Shown piece by piece: positions 50,277-61,975 of a stretch of DNA of 64,000 nt. The translations under genes were made by a program, and so were the position numbers. The stretch is from contig JARUHG010000002.1 in NCBI GenBank assembly GCA_031216755.1, positions 310,001-374,000 on the forward strand, in the 5' to 3' direction. Origin of the DNA: Lysobacter arvi. Lineage in GTDB: Bacteria > Pseudomonadota > Gammaproteobacteria > Xanthomonadales > Xanthomonadaceae. The notes beneath the pieces are model-generated. The model saw only the letters and a program-made list of their open reading frames with translations, did not search any database and was not told where the DNA came from. Each line of letters opens with the position of its first letter. Position 1 is the first letter of the stretch.

Positions 50277-50786
50277 TCAGGGCTTGCTGACGACGCTCAC
50301 GAGGCCGAGCTCGCTCGCACCCTGCGCCTTTCCGCTGCCCGCGCCGCCCCACTTGAACGGCACCTTCAGCAGTTCGCGACCGCCGACTTCGCGCGCGGCT
50401 TCCACCACCAGCGTGTAGTCGCCGGCGGGCAGCTTGCCGAGTTCGGGATGGCGGGCGTCGAACGTGAGCGCATGCGTGCCGACGGGGCGCGTCGGCCCGG
50501 TCACGCCATCCACGGGCACCTTCAGCGTGCGTCCGCTGCGACGCCACCACTGGCGCAGGTCCGGCAGCCACTTGGTGCCATGGCCTTCGGAGGTCGACTT
50601 CTGCTGATACCAGACCGCCAGGTTCGCCAGCGCCTTCTGGTCCGCGCCTTCGACCCAGATCGCCACGTACGGGCGGTGGTATTCGGCGACGTTGAGCTGC
50701 GGGATCTGCACCTTCACATCGATCTCGGCCGAATACGCCGGCAAGGCGAGCAGTCCGCTCAGCGCGATGGTCAGTTGGACGCGCAT
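50277..50786 (-). CDS. DUF2271 domain periplasmic protein, predicted flavinylated
   Basis: A 169-aa exported protein (signal [20 protein letters not shown]). The DUF2271 core shows [37 protein letters not shown] and [17 protein letters not shown]. Residues 93-99 read DGVTGPT, close to the ApbE acceptor motif D-G-x-T-G-A-T, which puts covalent FMN on Thr99. With ApbE and PepSY genes next door it may be a periplasmic electron carrier. The 167-base gap to the next gene shows only an AGGCGCG-type repeat trace. Confidence 0.85.
   Translation of the reverse strand: MRVQLTIALSGLLALPAYSAEIDVKVQIPQLNVAEYHRPYVAIWVEGADQKALANLAVWYQQKSTSEGHGTKWLPDLRQWWRRSGRTLKVPVDGVTGPTRPVGTHALTFDARHPELGKLPAGDYTLVVEAAREVGGRELLKVPFKWGGAGSGKAQGASELGLVSVVSKP
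50490..50510 (-). other. Predicted FMN attachment motif in the DUF2271 protein
   Basis: Codons for residues 93-99 (Asp-Gly-Val-Thr-Gly-Pro-Thr). The established ApbE motif ends in Gly-Ala-Thr/Ser; here Ala is replaced by Pro. The final Thr (codon 50492-50490) would be the acceptor. Confidence 0.55.
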
Positions 50787-50806
50787 GGAAACTCCGTGGT
50801 GGACGT

Positions 50807-51451
50807 TCAGTGGATGAAAAGCAGCGCGATCAGGAGCGGCAGCGCCAGCCCCAGTGCGACGTATGGCCAGGTCATGCGCCGCTGTCGCGCATGCAGCTGC
50901 AGCAGGAACAGGCCGGTGACGCAGAACACCAGGCTGGCCAAGGCGAAGGCGTCGATGAACCAGCGCCATGCCGCGCCGGCGTTGCGGCCCTTGTGCAGAT
51001 CGTTGAGGTAGGCGACGACACCGCGCGTCGTGCGTTCGTACTCGACCGCCCCGGTCGAGCGGTCGATGCTCAACCATGCGTCGCCGCCGGGGCGTGGCAG
51101 CGAGAGGTACACCTCGTCGGCCGACCACTCCGCGGGCTGCGCGCCGATGGACACCGGCAGCACGTCGTTGAGCCAGTCGCTCACGGTGCCCGGTAGCGGC
51201 GCGGTGCCGTCCTCGCGCGTGCCGAGCGCACGCAGCACGGAGGCCGGCATTTCGACCTTGCGCGTCAGCGTTTCCGGCTTGGCTTCGATCGCCGCCGAAT
51301 GGTTCAGCGTGATACCGGTGATGGAGAACAGCAGCATCGCGACCAAGCAGATCGCCGAGCTGATCCAGTGCCACGAGTGCAGCGTGCGCAGCCAGAAGCC
51401 CCGGCGCTGCTGCTGCGCGGCGATGTCGGGTGCGGCGGACGCGCGGTTCAC
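50807..51451 (-). CDS. PepSY-associated transmembrane protein
   Basis: A 214-aa protein with the PepSY_TM layout: a first membrane segment with flanking His ([31 protein letters not shown]), a periplasmic domain (about 55-150), then [12 protein letters not shown] and two C-terminal membrane segments. Conserved His residues could bind heme. Related proteins (for example FpvG) reduce ferric siderophores in Pseudomonas. It starts with GTG, 10 bases after the piuC stop. Confidence 0.87.
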   Translation of the reverse strand: MNRASAAPDIAAQQQRRGFWLRTLHSWHWISSAICLVAMLLFSITGITLNHSAAIEAKPETLTRKVEMPASVLRALGTREDGTAPLPGTVSDWLNDVLPVSIGAQPAEWSADEVYLSLPRPGGDAWLSIDRSTGAVEYERTTRGVVAYLNDLHKGRNAGAAWRWFIDAFALASLVFCVTGLFLLQLHARQRRMTWPYVALGLALPLLIALLFIH

Positions 51452-51461
51452 GGTGCGCGGC

Positions 51462-52148
51462 TCACGGCTCGGCCCAGCGTCGCAGCAGGTTGTGGTAGAT
51501 GCCGGTGAGTTGCACGAGCGCGGGATGCTCCGGCACGTCCTGCGTGAGATGGCGGATCGACACGTCCAGCTCGAACATCAGACGACGTTGCGCATCCTCG
51601 CGCAGCAGGCTCTGGATCCAGAAGAACGACGCGACGCGCTCGCCACGCGTCACCGGAGTGACCTTGTGCAGGCTCGTGCCCGGATACAGCACCATGTCGC
51701 CGGCCTGCAGCTTCACGCGCTGCACGCCGTAGGTGTCCTCGATCACCAGCTCGCCACCGTCGTATTCCTCCGGTGCGCTGAGGAACAACGTAGCCGACAG
51801 GTCCGTGCGCACCGGGTCCACGCCGCCGCGGCTGCGGTCGTAACGGATCGCATTGTCGACGTGGAAGCCGAACGACTGCCCGCCACTGTAGCGATTGAAC
51901 AGCGGCGGGTAGATGCGCTGCGGCAACGCGGCCGAAAAGAACGTGGAATTTCGCGCCAGCGCATCGAGGATCAAGCCGCCGAGTTCGCGCGCCACCGGAT
52001 CGTTCTCCGGCAGCTGCGCGTTGTCCTTCGCCATCGCCGACTGATGTCCCGCGGTGACGCGTCCGTCGGCCCAGCCGGCCTGCCGCAAACGATCGCGGCA
52101 ATGGCCGACCTGTTCGACGCTGAGAACGTGCGGGACCTGGAGCAGCAT
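51462..52148 (-). CDS. piuC: Fe(II)/2-oxoglutarate dioxygenase PiuC
   Basis: A 228-aa PKHD-type hydroxylase. The iron ligands are visible as His-x-Asp in [13 protein letters not shown] and the distal His in [13 protein letters not shown], where the Arg can bind 2-oxoglutarate. PiuC/YbiX is encoded next to catecholate receptors and affects sensitivity to siderophore-drug conjugates, but its substrate is unknown. It lies 76 bases after the TonB receptor. Confidence 0.94.
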   Translation of the reverse strand: MLLQVPHVLSVEQVGHCRDRLRQAGWADGRVTAGHQSAMAKDNAQLPENDPVARELGGLILDALARNSTFFSAALPQRIYPPLFNRYSGGQSFGFHVDNAIRYDRSRGGVDPVRTDLSATLFLSAPEEYDGGELVIEDTYGVQRVKLQAGDMVLYPGTSLHKVTPVTRGERVASFFWIQSLLREDAQRRLMFELDVSIRHLTQDVPEHPALVQLTGIYHNLLRRWAEP

Positions 52149-52224
52149 GTCGGATCCTTCGCTTCGGTGGCCCGGCGAGCCGGGCGTCGCGTGGCGGGTG
52201 ATGGTTGCGCTGGTGACTACGGGA

Positions 52225-54528
52225 TCAGAAACGGTACATGGCCTGCAACACCACCTGGCGCGCCTCGCCCGGCGTCGCCCAGCCGTTGTTGCGGATGCGC
52301 GTGTAGTACGTCTTGTCGAACAGGTTGTTGACGTTGAGCTGGAAGCCCAGGCGCTCGTTGACGTCGAAGCCCACCATCGCGCGATGCGAGGTGTAACCCT
52401 TCGCCTCGGCGATGTTCGCCCCGTTGCCGGTGTACACGTCGTAGTTGCCCACGTATGTCACGCCGTAGCCGAACGTCCACCGCGCCAGGTCGTACGTGGT
52501 CCACAGGCTGCCCGAACGCTCGGGCGTGCCGGAAATCGGCAACCCGGCGAGCGGATCGGGATCGGCCGGCGTGTTGCCGCACGCGGTGCCCGGATTGGCC
52601 TTGCAGTAGTCCGACACGCCCTGGATCACTTCGCTGTCCAGCCACGTCAGGTTGGCGAAGACCGACCACGCATCGGTGATGTTCCCCGCCGCGCCGAGCG
52701 CGACGCCGTCCACGCGCGCGGTGCCGTCGAGCTGCTGCTCGCCGCTCGGATTCTCCGGATTGCCCGGGTCGGCGACCTTGTATTCCTCGCGCTCGTTGCG
52801 AAACATCGCGGCGGTCAGCGCCAGGCGGCTGTTGATGTCCCACTTCGCGCCCAGCTCGATGTTGACCGCGGTTTCCGGATCGACGTTGCAGTTCGCCGTG
52901 CCGGTGGTGCTGGTCGCGGTGCACGAACCGTTCACCGACGCCTTGGACGGCGTCTTGCTGTTGGAATACGACAGGTAAAGGCTGGCGTTGCGGGCCGGCT
53001 TGAAGATCAGGCCCGCGCGGTACGAGAACAGGTCGTCGGAGTTCTCGGCGACCACGCGCGTCGTCGGCTGGCCGAGCTGCGGGCTTCCCGCCGTCGTGTT
53101 GAACGTGGTGGTGACCGTGTCGCCTTCGTTGTGCTCGTAGCGCGCGCCGAGGTTAAGCATCCAGCGGTCGTTGAATTCGAGCGTATCGAAGGCGTAGATG
53201 GCCTGGTTGTCGAGCGAGCCCTCGGCGATGCTGCCGCGGATGTAGTTCTGCGGCCCGGTGTAGACCGAGTACGGATCGCTCACCGACATCGGCGGCAGCG
53301 GGACGGTCGCGCCGGTGGGCGTGCGGAACAGGTTGCCGGTGTCGAGATCGAATTCCTCGCGCGAGAACGACACGCCGGCCACGAACGCGTGGTCGATCGA
53401 ACCGGTGGCGAAGCGGGACACGATGTCGGTCTGGCTGACGGCAAGCGTGTTCTTCGTGTCGCGGCTCAGGCCGCGGGGGCCACTGGGCAGGTAGCGGTCC
53501 GGCGTCGCGCAGGCCGCGCCCGTGGCGGGGTTGAAGCCGGCCGGCAGGCACCACGTGCCCTGCGGCGCGTCGACGACGCTCAGCTGCTCGACCTGCTGGA
53601 AGCGCGCCAGGCTGCGCAGCGTGGTGTCCGGTGTGAAGTCGTGTTCGAACACGCCGGTGATCATGTCGACGTCGATCTTCTGCCGGTCGACGTTGTGGTA
53701 GCCGTAGTAGTTCTCGGTATCCACACCGGGAAGGCCGCCACCGAACGCGGCGAAGTACGGCACGCCGTACTGCGGCAGGTTGTCGTCGCTCTGGTGGAAG
53801 TAGCTGGCGGTGAAACGCGTGTCGCCGTCCAGCCCGAACGCCACTGACGGCGCGATCCCCCAGCGCTCGAACTTCTCGTAATCGCGCCCGGGCACGTCGT
53901 TCTGGTGGACCATGGCGTTGACGCGGAACGCGGCGCCGTTGTCCAGATCGGTGTTGCTGTCCAGCGTGAGGCGGCCGAAGCTGTCCGTGCCGGCGCCGGC
54001 CGTCACCACGGTGGAGTCGCCGCTGCGCGCGACCTTGCTCACCAGGTTGATGTTGCCGCCGACCGAACCCGCGCCGGAGTACACCGAGTTGGCGCCGTTG
54101 ATCAGCTCCACCGATTCCAGGTTGAAGTTGTCCGTGCGCGTGTATTGCGCGCTGTCGCGCACGCCATCGGTGGTGATGTCGCTGTTCGCGTTGAAGCCGC
54201 GCAGGGTGATGCTGTCGCCGTAGCCGCCGCCGCCTTCGCCCGCGCCGAAGGTGATGCCCGGCAACGTGCTCAGCACGTCGCGAAGGCCGATCAGGTTCTG
54301 CTGGTCCATCACGTCCTTGGTGACGACGGTGATCGTCTGCGGCGTGTCCAGCAGCGGCTGCGTGTACTTGATCGAGGAGGGCTTCTCGACGTACTCGCCA
54401 TGGACTTCGATCTTGTCGAGGTCGCGGGCGTTGGCGGGTTCGCCCGCGGGCTCGGCGAGCACGGGCGCTGCAATGGAAAGCGCAAGGGCGCCGGCGAGCG
54501 GCGAGGCAGCGAACTTCCTGTTGGACAT
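52225..54528 (-). CDS. TonB-dependent siderophore receptor (catecholate type)
   Basis: Outer-membrane receptor of 767 aa. The start at 54528 has GGGAG upstream and a signal peptide ([15 protein letters not shown]). The plug domain (about 40-170) has [35 protein letters not shown] and NLVSK. A 22-strand barrel ends in the aromatic MYRF. It resembles Fiu/PiuA receptors, and piuC next to it agrees. A Fur box lies 54 bases upstream. It is the first gene of the iron locus. Confidence 0.94.
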   Translation of the reverse strand: MSNRKFAASPLAGALALSIAAPVLAEPAGEPANARDLDKIEVHGEYVEKPSSIKYTQPLLDTPQTITVVTKDVMDQQNLIGLRDVLSTLPGITFGAGEGGGGYGDSITLRGFNANSDITTDGVRDSAQYTRTDNFNLESVELINGANSVYSGAGSVGGNINLVSKVARSGDSTVVTAGAGTDSFGRLTLDSNTDLDNGAAFRVNAMVHQNDVPGRDYEKFERWGIAPSVAFGLDGDTRFTASYFHQSDDNLPQYGVPYFAAFGGGLPGVDTENYYGYHNVDRQKIDVDMITGVFEHDFTPDTTLRSLARFQQVEQLSVVDAPQGTWCLPAGFNPATGAACATPDRYLPSGPRGLSRDTKNTLAVSQTDIVSRFATGSIDHAFVAGVSFSREEFDLDTGNLFRTPTGATVPLPPMSVSDPYSVYTGPQNYIRGSIAEGSLDNQAIYAFDTLEFNDRWMLNLGARYEHNEGDTVTTTFNTTAGSPQLGQPTTRVVAENSDDLFSYRAGLIFKPARNASLYLSYSNSKTPSKASVNGSCTATSTTGTANCNVDPETAVNIELGAKWDINSRLALTAAMFRNEREEYKVADPGNPENPSGEQQLDGTARVDGVALGAAGNITDAWSVFANLTWLDSEVIQGVSDYCKANPGTACGNTPADPDPLAGLPISGTPERSGSLWTTYDLARWTFGYGVTYVGNYDVYTGNGANIAEAKGYTSHRAMVGFDVNERLGFQLNVNNLFDKTYYTRIRNNGWATPGEARQVVLQAMYRF

Positions 54529-54581
54529 TGGGACTCCCGAAAGCATCTGTGCGGCGCGGCCGCGGTTCGGGGTCAGATGTT

Positions 54582-54600
54582 AATGAGATGGATTCTCATT
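54582..54600 (-). promoter_or_regulatory. Fur box
   Basis: AATGAGATGGATTCTCATT, a near-perfect 7-5-7 dyad (AATGAGA / TCTCATT) matching the iron-repressor pattern of xanthomonads. It is placed to repress the promoter of the TonB receptor and the six co-directional genes after it. Confidence 0.85.
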
Positions 54601-54687
54601 TGCAACGGAAAGTGAACACGGCCGGACGAGCGGCGTGGTGCCGATGCGTGGAGAGCCGCCTCAGCTCGTAGGCAGGCGCACGGCCGC

Positions 54688-54707
54688 GCTCCTGCGCATG
54701 CAGGAGC
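54688..54707. repeat. Perfect 8-bp-stem palindrome
   Basis: GCTCCTGC-GCAT-GCAGGAGC in the 271-base gap between the receptor and the Rieske gene stop. It has no T run. It may be a REP element or a weak transcript end for the suf operon. Nothing else is seen in the gap but the Fur box. Confidence 0.5.
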
Positions 54708-54799
54708 ATCGGCGGGTGGTTCTGGAAGGATGGGAACGGATGAGGCCGGCGTTGCCGTGGCCCCGGGCTACAAAGGCATGCGTCGGCGAGCGTGCGGCC

Positions 54800-55138
54800 T
54801 CAGCCGCGATCGTCGCGCGTCCAGACGCCGACGTCGTCCACCTTCACCGGGAACTTGGGCACCGGCTCGTACGCGGGTGCGCAGAGCGGTCGGCCGTCGC
54901 GCACGTCGAACTTCGCGCCGTGCAGGACGCATTCGATCGTCGCCTCTTCGCCGTCGAAGGTGCCGGCGGACAGCTCGAAATCCTCATGCGAGCACTTGTC
55001 TTCGAGCGCGTAGAAATCGCCGTCGTAGTTGACGACGAGGATGGCGGTGTCGCCATCCCAGGCCACCGTGCTTTCACCGGGCAGCAGTTGCGACGTCGCG
55101 CAGACGAAGACCCACTGTTCCTGGCCCGCGCCGCTCAC
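54800..55138 (-). CDS. Rieske 2Fe-2S protein
   Basis: A 112-aa soluble Rieske ferredoxin. The cluster ligands are Cys49-x-His51 (DKCSHEDFEL) and Cys70-x2-His73 (ECVLHGAKF). It resembles the ferredoxin components of ring-hydroxylating dioxygenases and NirD-like proteins. The GTG start overlaps the stop of the GNAT gene (GTGA). As the last gene of the suf operon it is itself an Fe-S client, and may supply electrons to cluster assembly. That is inference. Confidence 0.9.
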   Translation of the reverse strand: MSGAGQEQWVFVCATSQLLPGESTVAWDGDTAILVVNYDGDFYALEDKCSHEDFELSAGTFDGEEATIECVLHGAKFDVRDGRPLCAPAYEPVPKFPVKVDDVGVWTRDDRG

Positions 55139-55668
55139 AACGGCTTCTCCAGCACTTCGAAGCGCAGGTCGTCGCGCTTGGGCAGGCCGAAGCGCTCGTC
55201 GCCGTACGGGAACGGCTTCTTGATGCCGGTGCGCCGATAGCCGCGGCGCTCGTAGAAGGCAATCAGTTCGTCGCGGATGTCGATCACCGTCATGCGCATG
55301 GACGACAGCGACCATTCCTCGCGCACGAGGCGTTCGGCTTCGGCGATGACCTGCTTGCCGATGCCGCCGCCCTGCAGCGTGGGAGTCACGGAAAACATGC
55401 CGAAATAGCCGGCGCCGTCCTCTTCGGCCACGTGCGCGCAGGCGAGCGGTTCGCCGCCGTCGCGTTCGGCGATGAGGATGGCGCTGCGCGGCCGGTCGAT
55501 GCACGCCTGCACGTCTTCCGGGCCGGTGCGGCGCCCGCCGAGCATGTCCGCTTCGGTGGTCCAGCCCTGCTTGCTGACGTCGCCGCGATATGCCGATTCG
55601 ATCAACGCGACGAGCGCGTCGACGTCTGCGCGGGTGGCGCGGCGGAACTGCAGGGCGTGTGCGGTCAT
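55135..55668 (-). CDS. GNAT family N-acetyltransferase
   Basis: A 177-aa acetyltransferase with LQFRRATRADVDALVALIESAYRG at the N-terminus. The acetyl-CoA loop is LQGGGIGKQVIAEAE, and IAFYERRGYRRTG is at the C-terminal end. The substrate is unknown. It lies 73 bases after sufS and overlaps the Rieske gene by four bases, so it appears to travel with the suf operon. Confidence 0.88.
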   Translation of the reverse strand: MTAHALQFRRATRADVDALVALIESAYRGDVSKQGWTTEADMLGGRRTGPEDVQACIDRPRSAILIAERDGGEPLACAHVAEEDGAGYFGMFSVTPTLQGGGIGKQVIAEAERLVREEWSLSSMRMTVIDIRDELIAFYERRGYRRTGIKKPFPYGDERFGLPKRDDLRFEVLEKPL

Positions 55669-55741
55669 GATCGGTCGGCGAAGGTGGGCGGAGCAGGCGC
55701 CATTCTCCGGCGTCGCCGCGGCCGTGTCATCCGGCGCGGCT

Positions 55742-56983
55742 CTACCCGAGCAGGCGGCGGACCTTCTGCAGAGCGCCGACGAACGCCTCGATTTCCTCGT
55801 GCGTATTGTAGAACGCCAGCGACGCGCGGCACGTCGCCGGTACGCCGAAGTGCTGCATCAGCGGATGCGCGCAATGATGGCCGGAACGGATTGCGACGCC
55901 TTCCAGGTCGAGCAGGGTCGCCAGGTCGTGCGCGTGCGCGCCTTCGACCAGGAAACTCACCACCGCCGCCTTCTTGCGCGCCTGGCCGAAGATGCGCAGG
56001 CCCTCGACGTTCGACAGCGCCTCGTTGAAGTGCGCCAGCAGCTCCTGCTCGCGGGCTTCGATGTTCCGCATCCCCAGGCGGGACAGGTAATCCACCGCGG
56101 CACCGAGCCCGACGAAGCCGGCGATGTTGGGCGTGCCGGCTTCGAACTTGTGCGGCGCGTCGTTGAACACCGTGCCCTCGAAACGCACTTCCTTGATCAT
56201 CTCGCCGCCACCGATGAACGGCGGCATCGCGGCCAGGTGTTCGCGGCGCGCCCACAGCGCACCGGTGCCGGTCGGGCCGGACATCTTGTGCCCGGTGAAG
56301 GCATAGAAGTCGCAGCCGATCGATGCGATGTCCACGGCGCGATGCGGCACGGCCTGCGAGCCGTCGACGACGGTGACGATGCCGCGCTTGCGCGCTTCAC
56401 GACAGATCTCGCGCACCGGATTCACCGTGCCGAGCACGTTGGAGACGTGCGTGAGCGCGAGCAGCTTCACTTCCGGCGTGAGCAGCGAATACAGCTGCGG
56501 CAGGTCGAGTTCGCCGCGCTCGTCGATCTCCGCCACCTTGATCGTCGCGCCCGTGCGCTGCGCGACGAGCTGCCACGGCACGATGTTGGCGTGGTGCTCC
56601 ATGCGCGTGAGCACGATCGCATCGCCCGCCTTGAGCTGCGGCAGCGCCCACGAGTACGCCACGAGGTTGAGCGCGAACGTCGTGCCGCTGCACAGGACCA
56701 ACTCGTCGGCGCGCACGTTGAGGAACTTCGCCAGCTTCGAGCGTGCGCCTTCGTAGGCTTCGGTCGCTTCCGTGCCGAGTGCGTGCACGGCCCGGCTGAC
56801 GTTGGCGTTGTGACGACGATAGAAATCGTCGACGGCCTCGATCACCGGATCGGGCTTCTGCCCGGTGTTGGCCGAATCGAAATACACCAGCGGCTTGCCG
56901 TGCACTTGCCGCGTGAGCAGCGGGAAGTCGGCGCGGACGCGGGCCCAGTCGATGGGGTTCGTCGAGGTGGCGGGAAGGTTCAT
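55742..56983 (-). CDS. sufS: Cysteine desulfurase SufS
   Basis: PLP enzyme of 413 aa that provides persulfide sulfur for Fe-S clusters. The PLP Lys lies in FTGHKMSGPTGTGALW. The active Cys lies in RSGHHCAHPLMQHFG, the group II (SufS) form. Such enzymes usually need SufE or SufU, and neither is encoded in this window. It lies 24 bases after sufD. Confidence 0.96.
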   Translation of the reverse strand: MNLPATSTNPIDWARVRADFPLLTRQVHGKPLVYFDSANTGQKPDPVIEAVDDFYRRHNANVSRAVHALGTEATEAYEGARSKLAKFLNVRADELVLCSGTTFALNLVAYSWALPQLKAGDAIVLTRMEHHANIVPWQLVAQRTGATIKVAEIDERGELDLPQLYSLLTPEVKLLALTHVSNVLGTVNPVREICREARKRGIVTVVDGSQAVPHRAVDIASIGCDFYAFTGHKMSGPTGTGALWARREHLAAMPPFIGGGEMIKEVRFEGTVFNDAPHKFEAGTPNIAGFVGLGAAVDYLSRLGMRNIEAREQELLAHFNEALSNVEGLRIFGQARKKAAVVSFLVEGAHAHDLATLLDLEGVAIRSGHHCAHPLMQHFGVPATCRASLAFYNTHEEIEAFVGALQKVRRLLG

Positions 56984-57007
56984 GCGTGCTCCAGTCAGAC
57001 GCGCCGG

Positions 57008-58306
57008 TCAGGCCGCGCCGAGGCGGTCCAGCGCGGCATCGAGGCGGGCTTCCAGCGCAGTGCGCAGCGCGTCGCCCGGCTCGAACACCGAGAGGGTTTC
57101 GCGGCAGAACGCCGCGGTGAGCAGGGCGCGCGCCTGTTCGGACGACAGGCCGCGGCTGCGCAGGTAGAACAGCGCCGTCGGGTCGAGCTGGCCGACCGTG
57201 GCGCCGTGCGCCGCCTGCACTTCGTCGGCGTGGATCTCCAGCACGGGCTGGGTGTCGATCTCGGCGCCTTCGCCCAGCAGCAGGTTCTTGTTCGACAGCT
57301 GCGCGTTGGTGCCGTCGGCGCCTTCGCGGATGAGGATGCCACCGTGGAACGCGGCCTTCGAACGGCCCGCTGCCATGCCGCGCCACGTCAGTTCGCATGC
57401 GGTGTCGCGACCGACATGATCGATGCCCAGGCGGGTGTCCAGATGACGCTTGCCCGACGCGAGCAGCACGCCGTTCGCATGCAGTCGTGCGTTGTCGCCG
57501 TGCAGCGCGGCGTTGAGTTCGTGGCGCGACAGGCCCGCGCCGAGTTCGAGATCGAGGCGGCGATAGTCGGCGCCTTTCGCCAGTACCGCGTCGGTACGCG
57601 CCATCAGGGTCGCGCCCGCCGCATCGTCCTGCACGCGCGCGTGGCGGAGGGTGGCGTTCGCGCCGAGATGGACGTGCGCCAGCTGATTGGCCAGATGCGC
57701 GTGCGTGCCCTGGGCAAGATGGTGTTCGACCACCACCAGCGAAGCGTTCTCGCGAAGTTCGATCAGGTGGCGCAGATGCCACGCCTGGTCGCTCCCGGCG
57801 GGCGTGCCGATGAAGACGACGTGGATCGGTTGCGTGGACAAGGCGCCGGAATCGGCGCGAAGCACGATGCCGTCGTCGGCAAGCGCGGCGTTGAGCCGCG
57901 CGAACAGTTCGTCGGGTCGGTCGAAGCGACGGGCGAGGAAGTTCGCCTCGCGCGGTTCGCCGGCGGCGAGCACCTGCGAAAGCGGCTGCAACGTCACGCC
58001 GGAGGGCAGCGCCGACAGATCGCTGTGCGATGCATCGAAGCGTCCGTTGACGAACACGATCCGCGGTGCCGGGAGGTCGGCGATCAATGCCTCGTCGAAC
58101 GAGGCCACGGCGGGCGAAGCGGCCGCGAACGCGCGGCGTTCCAGCGCGCGCAGCGGCGTGTACTTCCATGCTTCCACGCGTGCGTGCGGAATGCCGTCGC
58201 GCAGTGCGGCGTCGAGCGCGGCGCGGCGGTGTTCGCCCAGGCCGGCGGCGTCGCGCAGGCCGAGCGAATCGAAAGCGTTGGCAAAGGAATCCAGCAGGGC
58301 GCTCAT
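57008..58306 (-). CDS. sufD: Fe-S cluster assembly scaffold subunit SufD
   Basis: A 432-aa beta-helix protein that forms the SufBC2D complex. The C-terminal core shows FHGGILIREGADGTNAQLSNKNLLL, PVLEIHADEVQAAHGATVG and FYLRSRGL, where His of AHGATVG is the residue important for cluster assembly. Its ATG lies 1 base after the sufC stop. Confidence 0.95.
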   Translation of the reverse strand: MSALLDSFANAFDSLGLRDAAGLGEHRRAALDAALRDGIPHARVEAWKYTPLRALERRAFAAASPAVASFDEALIADLPAPRIVFVNGRFDASHSDLSALPSGVTLQPLSQVLAAGEPREANFLARRFDRPDELFARLNAALADDGIVLRADSGALSTQPIHVVFIGTPAGSDQAWHLRHLIELRENASLVVVEHHLAQGTHAHLANQLAHVHLGANATLRHARVQDDAAGATLMARTDAVLAKGADYRRLDLELGAGLSRHELNAALHGDNARLHANGVLLASGKRHLDTRLGIDHVGRDTACELTWRGMAAGRSKAAFHGGILIREGADGTNAQLSNKNLLLGEGAEIDTQPVLEIHADEVQAAHGATVGQLDPTALFYLRSRGLSSEQARALLTAAFCRETLSVFEPGDALRTALEARLDAALDRLGAA

Positions 58307-58307
58307 G

Positions 58308-59072
<765 letters not shown>

Positions 59073-59178
59073 GGTTCGGGATTCGATGTTCGTAATTCGG
59101 GTTGGTAAGGGCAAAGGCGGCGGATCAGGTGGGGGATCTGCTTTCGCGAAACCCAACGCTCCCGGGTCCTCGTCGGCG
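59073..59178. repeat. GA/TC-arm spacer element, copy 5 (sufB-sufC gap)
   Basis: On the coding (minus) strand the gap begins with CGAGGACCCGGGAGCGTTGGG after the sufB stop region and ends with CGAATTACGAACATCGAATC then CCGAACC, touching the sufC ATG. The right arm is very like that before murA (AACATCCAATCCCGAA). The left arm is more decayed than in other copies. Confidence 0.5.
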
Positions 59179-60642
<1,464 letters not shown>

Positions 60643-60657
60643 GGGGCTGCCTACTTC

Positions 60658-61104
60658 TCAAGCCAGGTGCAGGTCGATGGACCTGCGGGGTGGTTCGTTG
60701 GGCGGCGGGGTGAGCATCTGCGCGAGCGTTACCGCGCGCAGCGCCTCCACCACCACGTCGTTGATCCGGCGCCAGTTGGCGCGCACGCCGCAGGACCGTT
60801 CCAGGCCGCAGGTGCCCGTGTGGACACTGCATTCGGTCATCGCCAGCGGCCCTTCCATCGCCTCGACGATCTCGATCAGGCCGATGTCGCCGGCGGGCCG
60901 CGCCAGGCGATAGCCGCCGTTCGCGCCGCGGAACCCCTCCACCAGGCCCGCCTGGGCCAGCGGTTTGAGCACCTTGGCGACGGTCGTGGCTTCCAGGCCC
61001 GAGCGGTCGGCCAGTTCGGAGGCACTCAGCACGGCATCGTCGCCGTGGGCGAGGACGGTCATCACGACCGTGGCGTAATCGGTGAGCTTGGTGACGCGGA
61101 GCAT
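60658..61104 (-). CDS. Rrf2 family SUF regulator (IscR-like)
   Basis: A 148-aa repressor or sensor with an N-terminal winged helix (MLRVTKLTDYATVVMTVLAH; FRGANGGYRLARP). Three Cys, in CSVHTGTCGLERSC, fit the IscR pattern for a 2Fe-2S cluster. It likely senses Fe-S status and controls the operon it starts. The 230-base region upstream, shared with the divergent SET gene, holds the promoter. A clear operator was not recognised. Confidence 0.92.
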   Translation of the reverse strand: MLRVTKLTDYATVVMTVLAHGDDAVLSASELADRSGLEATTVAKVLKPLAQAGLVEGFRGANGGYRLARPAGDIGLIEIVEAMEGPLAMTECSVHTGTCGLERSCGVRANWRRINDVVVEALRAVTLAQMLTPPPNEPPRRSIDLHLA

Positions 61105-61334
61105 GGGGCGGCGGGGTGCGGTTTGAATCCGTACCGGAATTGTACGTTTTACCGCGGCCGAGGCCAAGGGCGTGCGGAACCGGCGATTCAGGCTTGCCGG
61201 AACCCGCAGGGTCGTTCGCCTCCCACGCCACGGCCGTCGCGAACGCATCGGCGTGCGCTTCCGTGATCGCCGTGCGATGGCGATGTCGCGCCGATCCGTA
61301 CAGAATGGCCGCTTTCTCCCATCCGGACCTCCGC

Positions 61335-61958
61335 ATGCCGCGCAAGATCGTCGCCCGTCGTTCCGCCATCCATGGCAACGGCGTTTTCGCCGTCGCCCCG
61401 ATCGCCAAGGGCGAACGCATCGTGGAGTACAAGGGCCGCCGCCGCACCCACGAGGAAGTGGACAACGACGTCACCGGCGATCCGGATTCGGGCCACACCT
61501 TCCTGTTCACGCTCAACGACGAATACGTCATCGATGCCAACTACGAAGGCGGCGTGGCGCGCTGGATCAACCACAGCTGCTCGCCCAACTGTGAAGCCGT
61601 GCTGGAGGAGGCCGACGGCGACGACCGCACGAAGGACCGCGTCTTCATCGAGGCGATCCGCGACATCAAGCCGGGTGACGAGCTCTCCTACAACTACGGC
61701 ATCACGCTCGAGGAAAAGCACACCGCCGAGCTGAAGAAGATCTGGGAATGCCGCTGCGGCTCGCGCAACTGCACCGGCACGCTGCTCCAGCCGAAAACGC
61801 CGAAGAAGGCGAAGAAGGCCGCCTCGAAGGCGAAGAAGGCTGCAGGCTCCAGGAAGACGGCCGGCAAGAAGGCCGCGACCGGCGCGAAGAAGGCTGGCGC
61901 GAAGAAGACCGGCGCCAAAAAGACGGGCGCCAGGAAGAGCGGTCGCAAGGCCGCGTAA
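61335..61958 (+). CDS. SET-domain lysine methyltransferase with histone H1-like tail
   Basis: A 207-aa protein. The SET domain (residues 3-125) has GNGVFA (14-19), RWINHSCSPNC (76-86) and YNYG (119-122), for S-adenosylmethionine binding and catalysis. A post-SET CxCx4C (139, 141, 146) can bind zinc with the Cys of the NHSC motif. Residues 154-207 form a tail of Lys, Ala and Gly, with 19 Lys in 54 residues (KKA, AKKTGAKK units), like bacterial H1-type DNA-binding tails. It should methylate a protein lysine near DNA. An ATG 30 bases upstream is a possible alternative start. Confidence 0.92.
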   Translation: MPRKIVARRSAIHGNGVFAVAPIAKGERIVEYKGRRRTHEEVDNDVTGDPDSGHTFLFTLNDEYVIDANYEGGVARWINHSCSPNCEAVLEEADGDDRTKDRVFIEAIRDIKPGDELSYNYGITLEEKHTAELKKIWECRCGSRNCTGTLLQPKTPKKAKKAASKAKKAAGSRKTAGKKAATGAKKAGAKKTGAKKTGARKSGRKAA

Positions 61959-61975
61959 GCCCGCGCCGCTTCTGG

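Noticed and set aside
61105-61160. Possible IscR-type operator before the suf regulator
   Set aside because: GTAC-containing short dyads exist but nothing matches the type 1 or type 2 IscR consensus well enough to claim.
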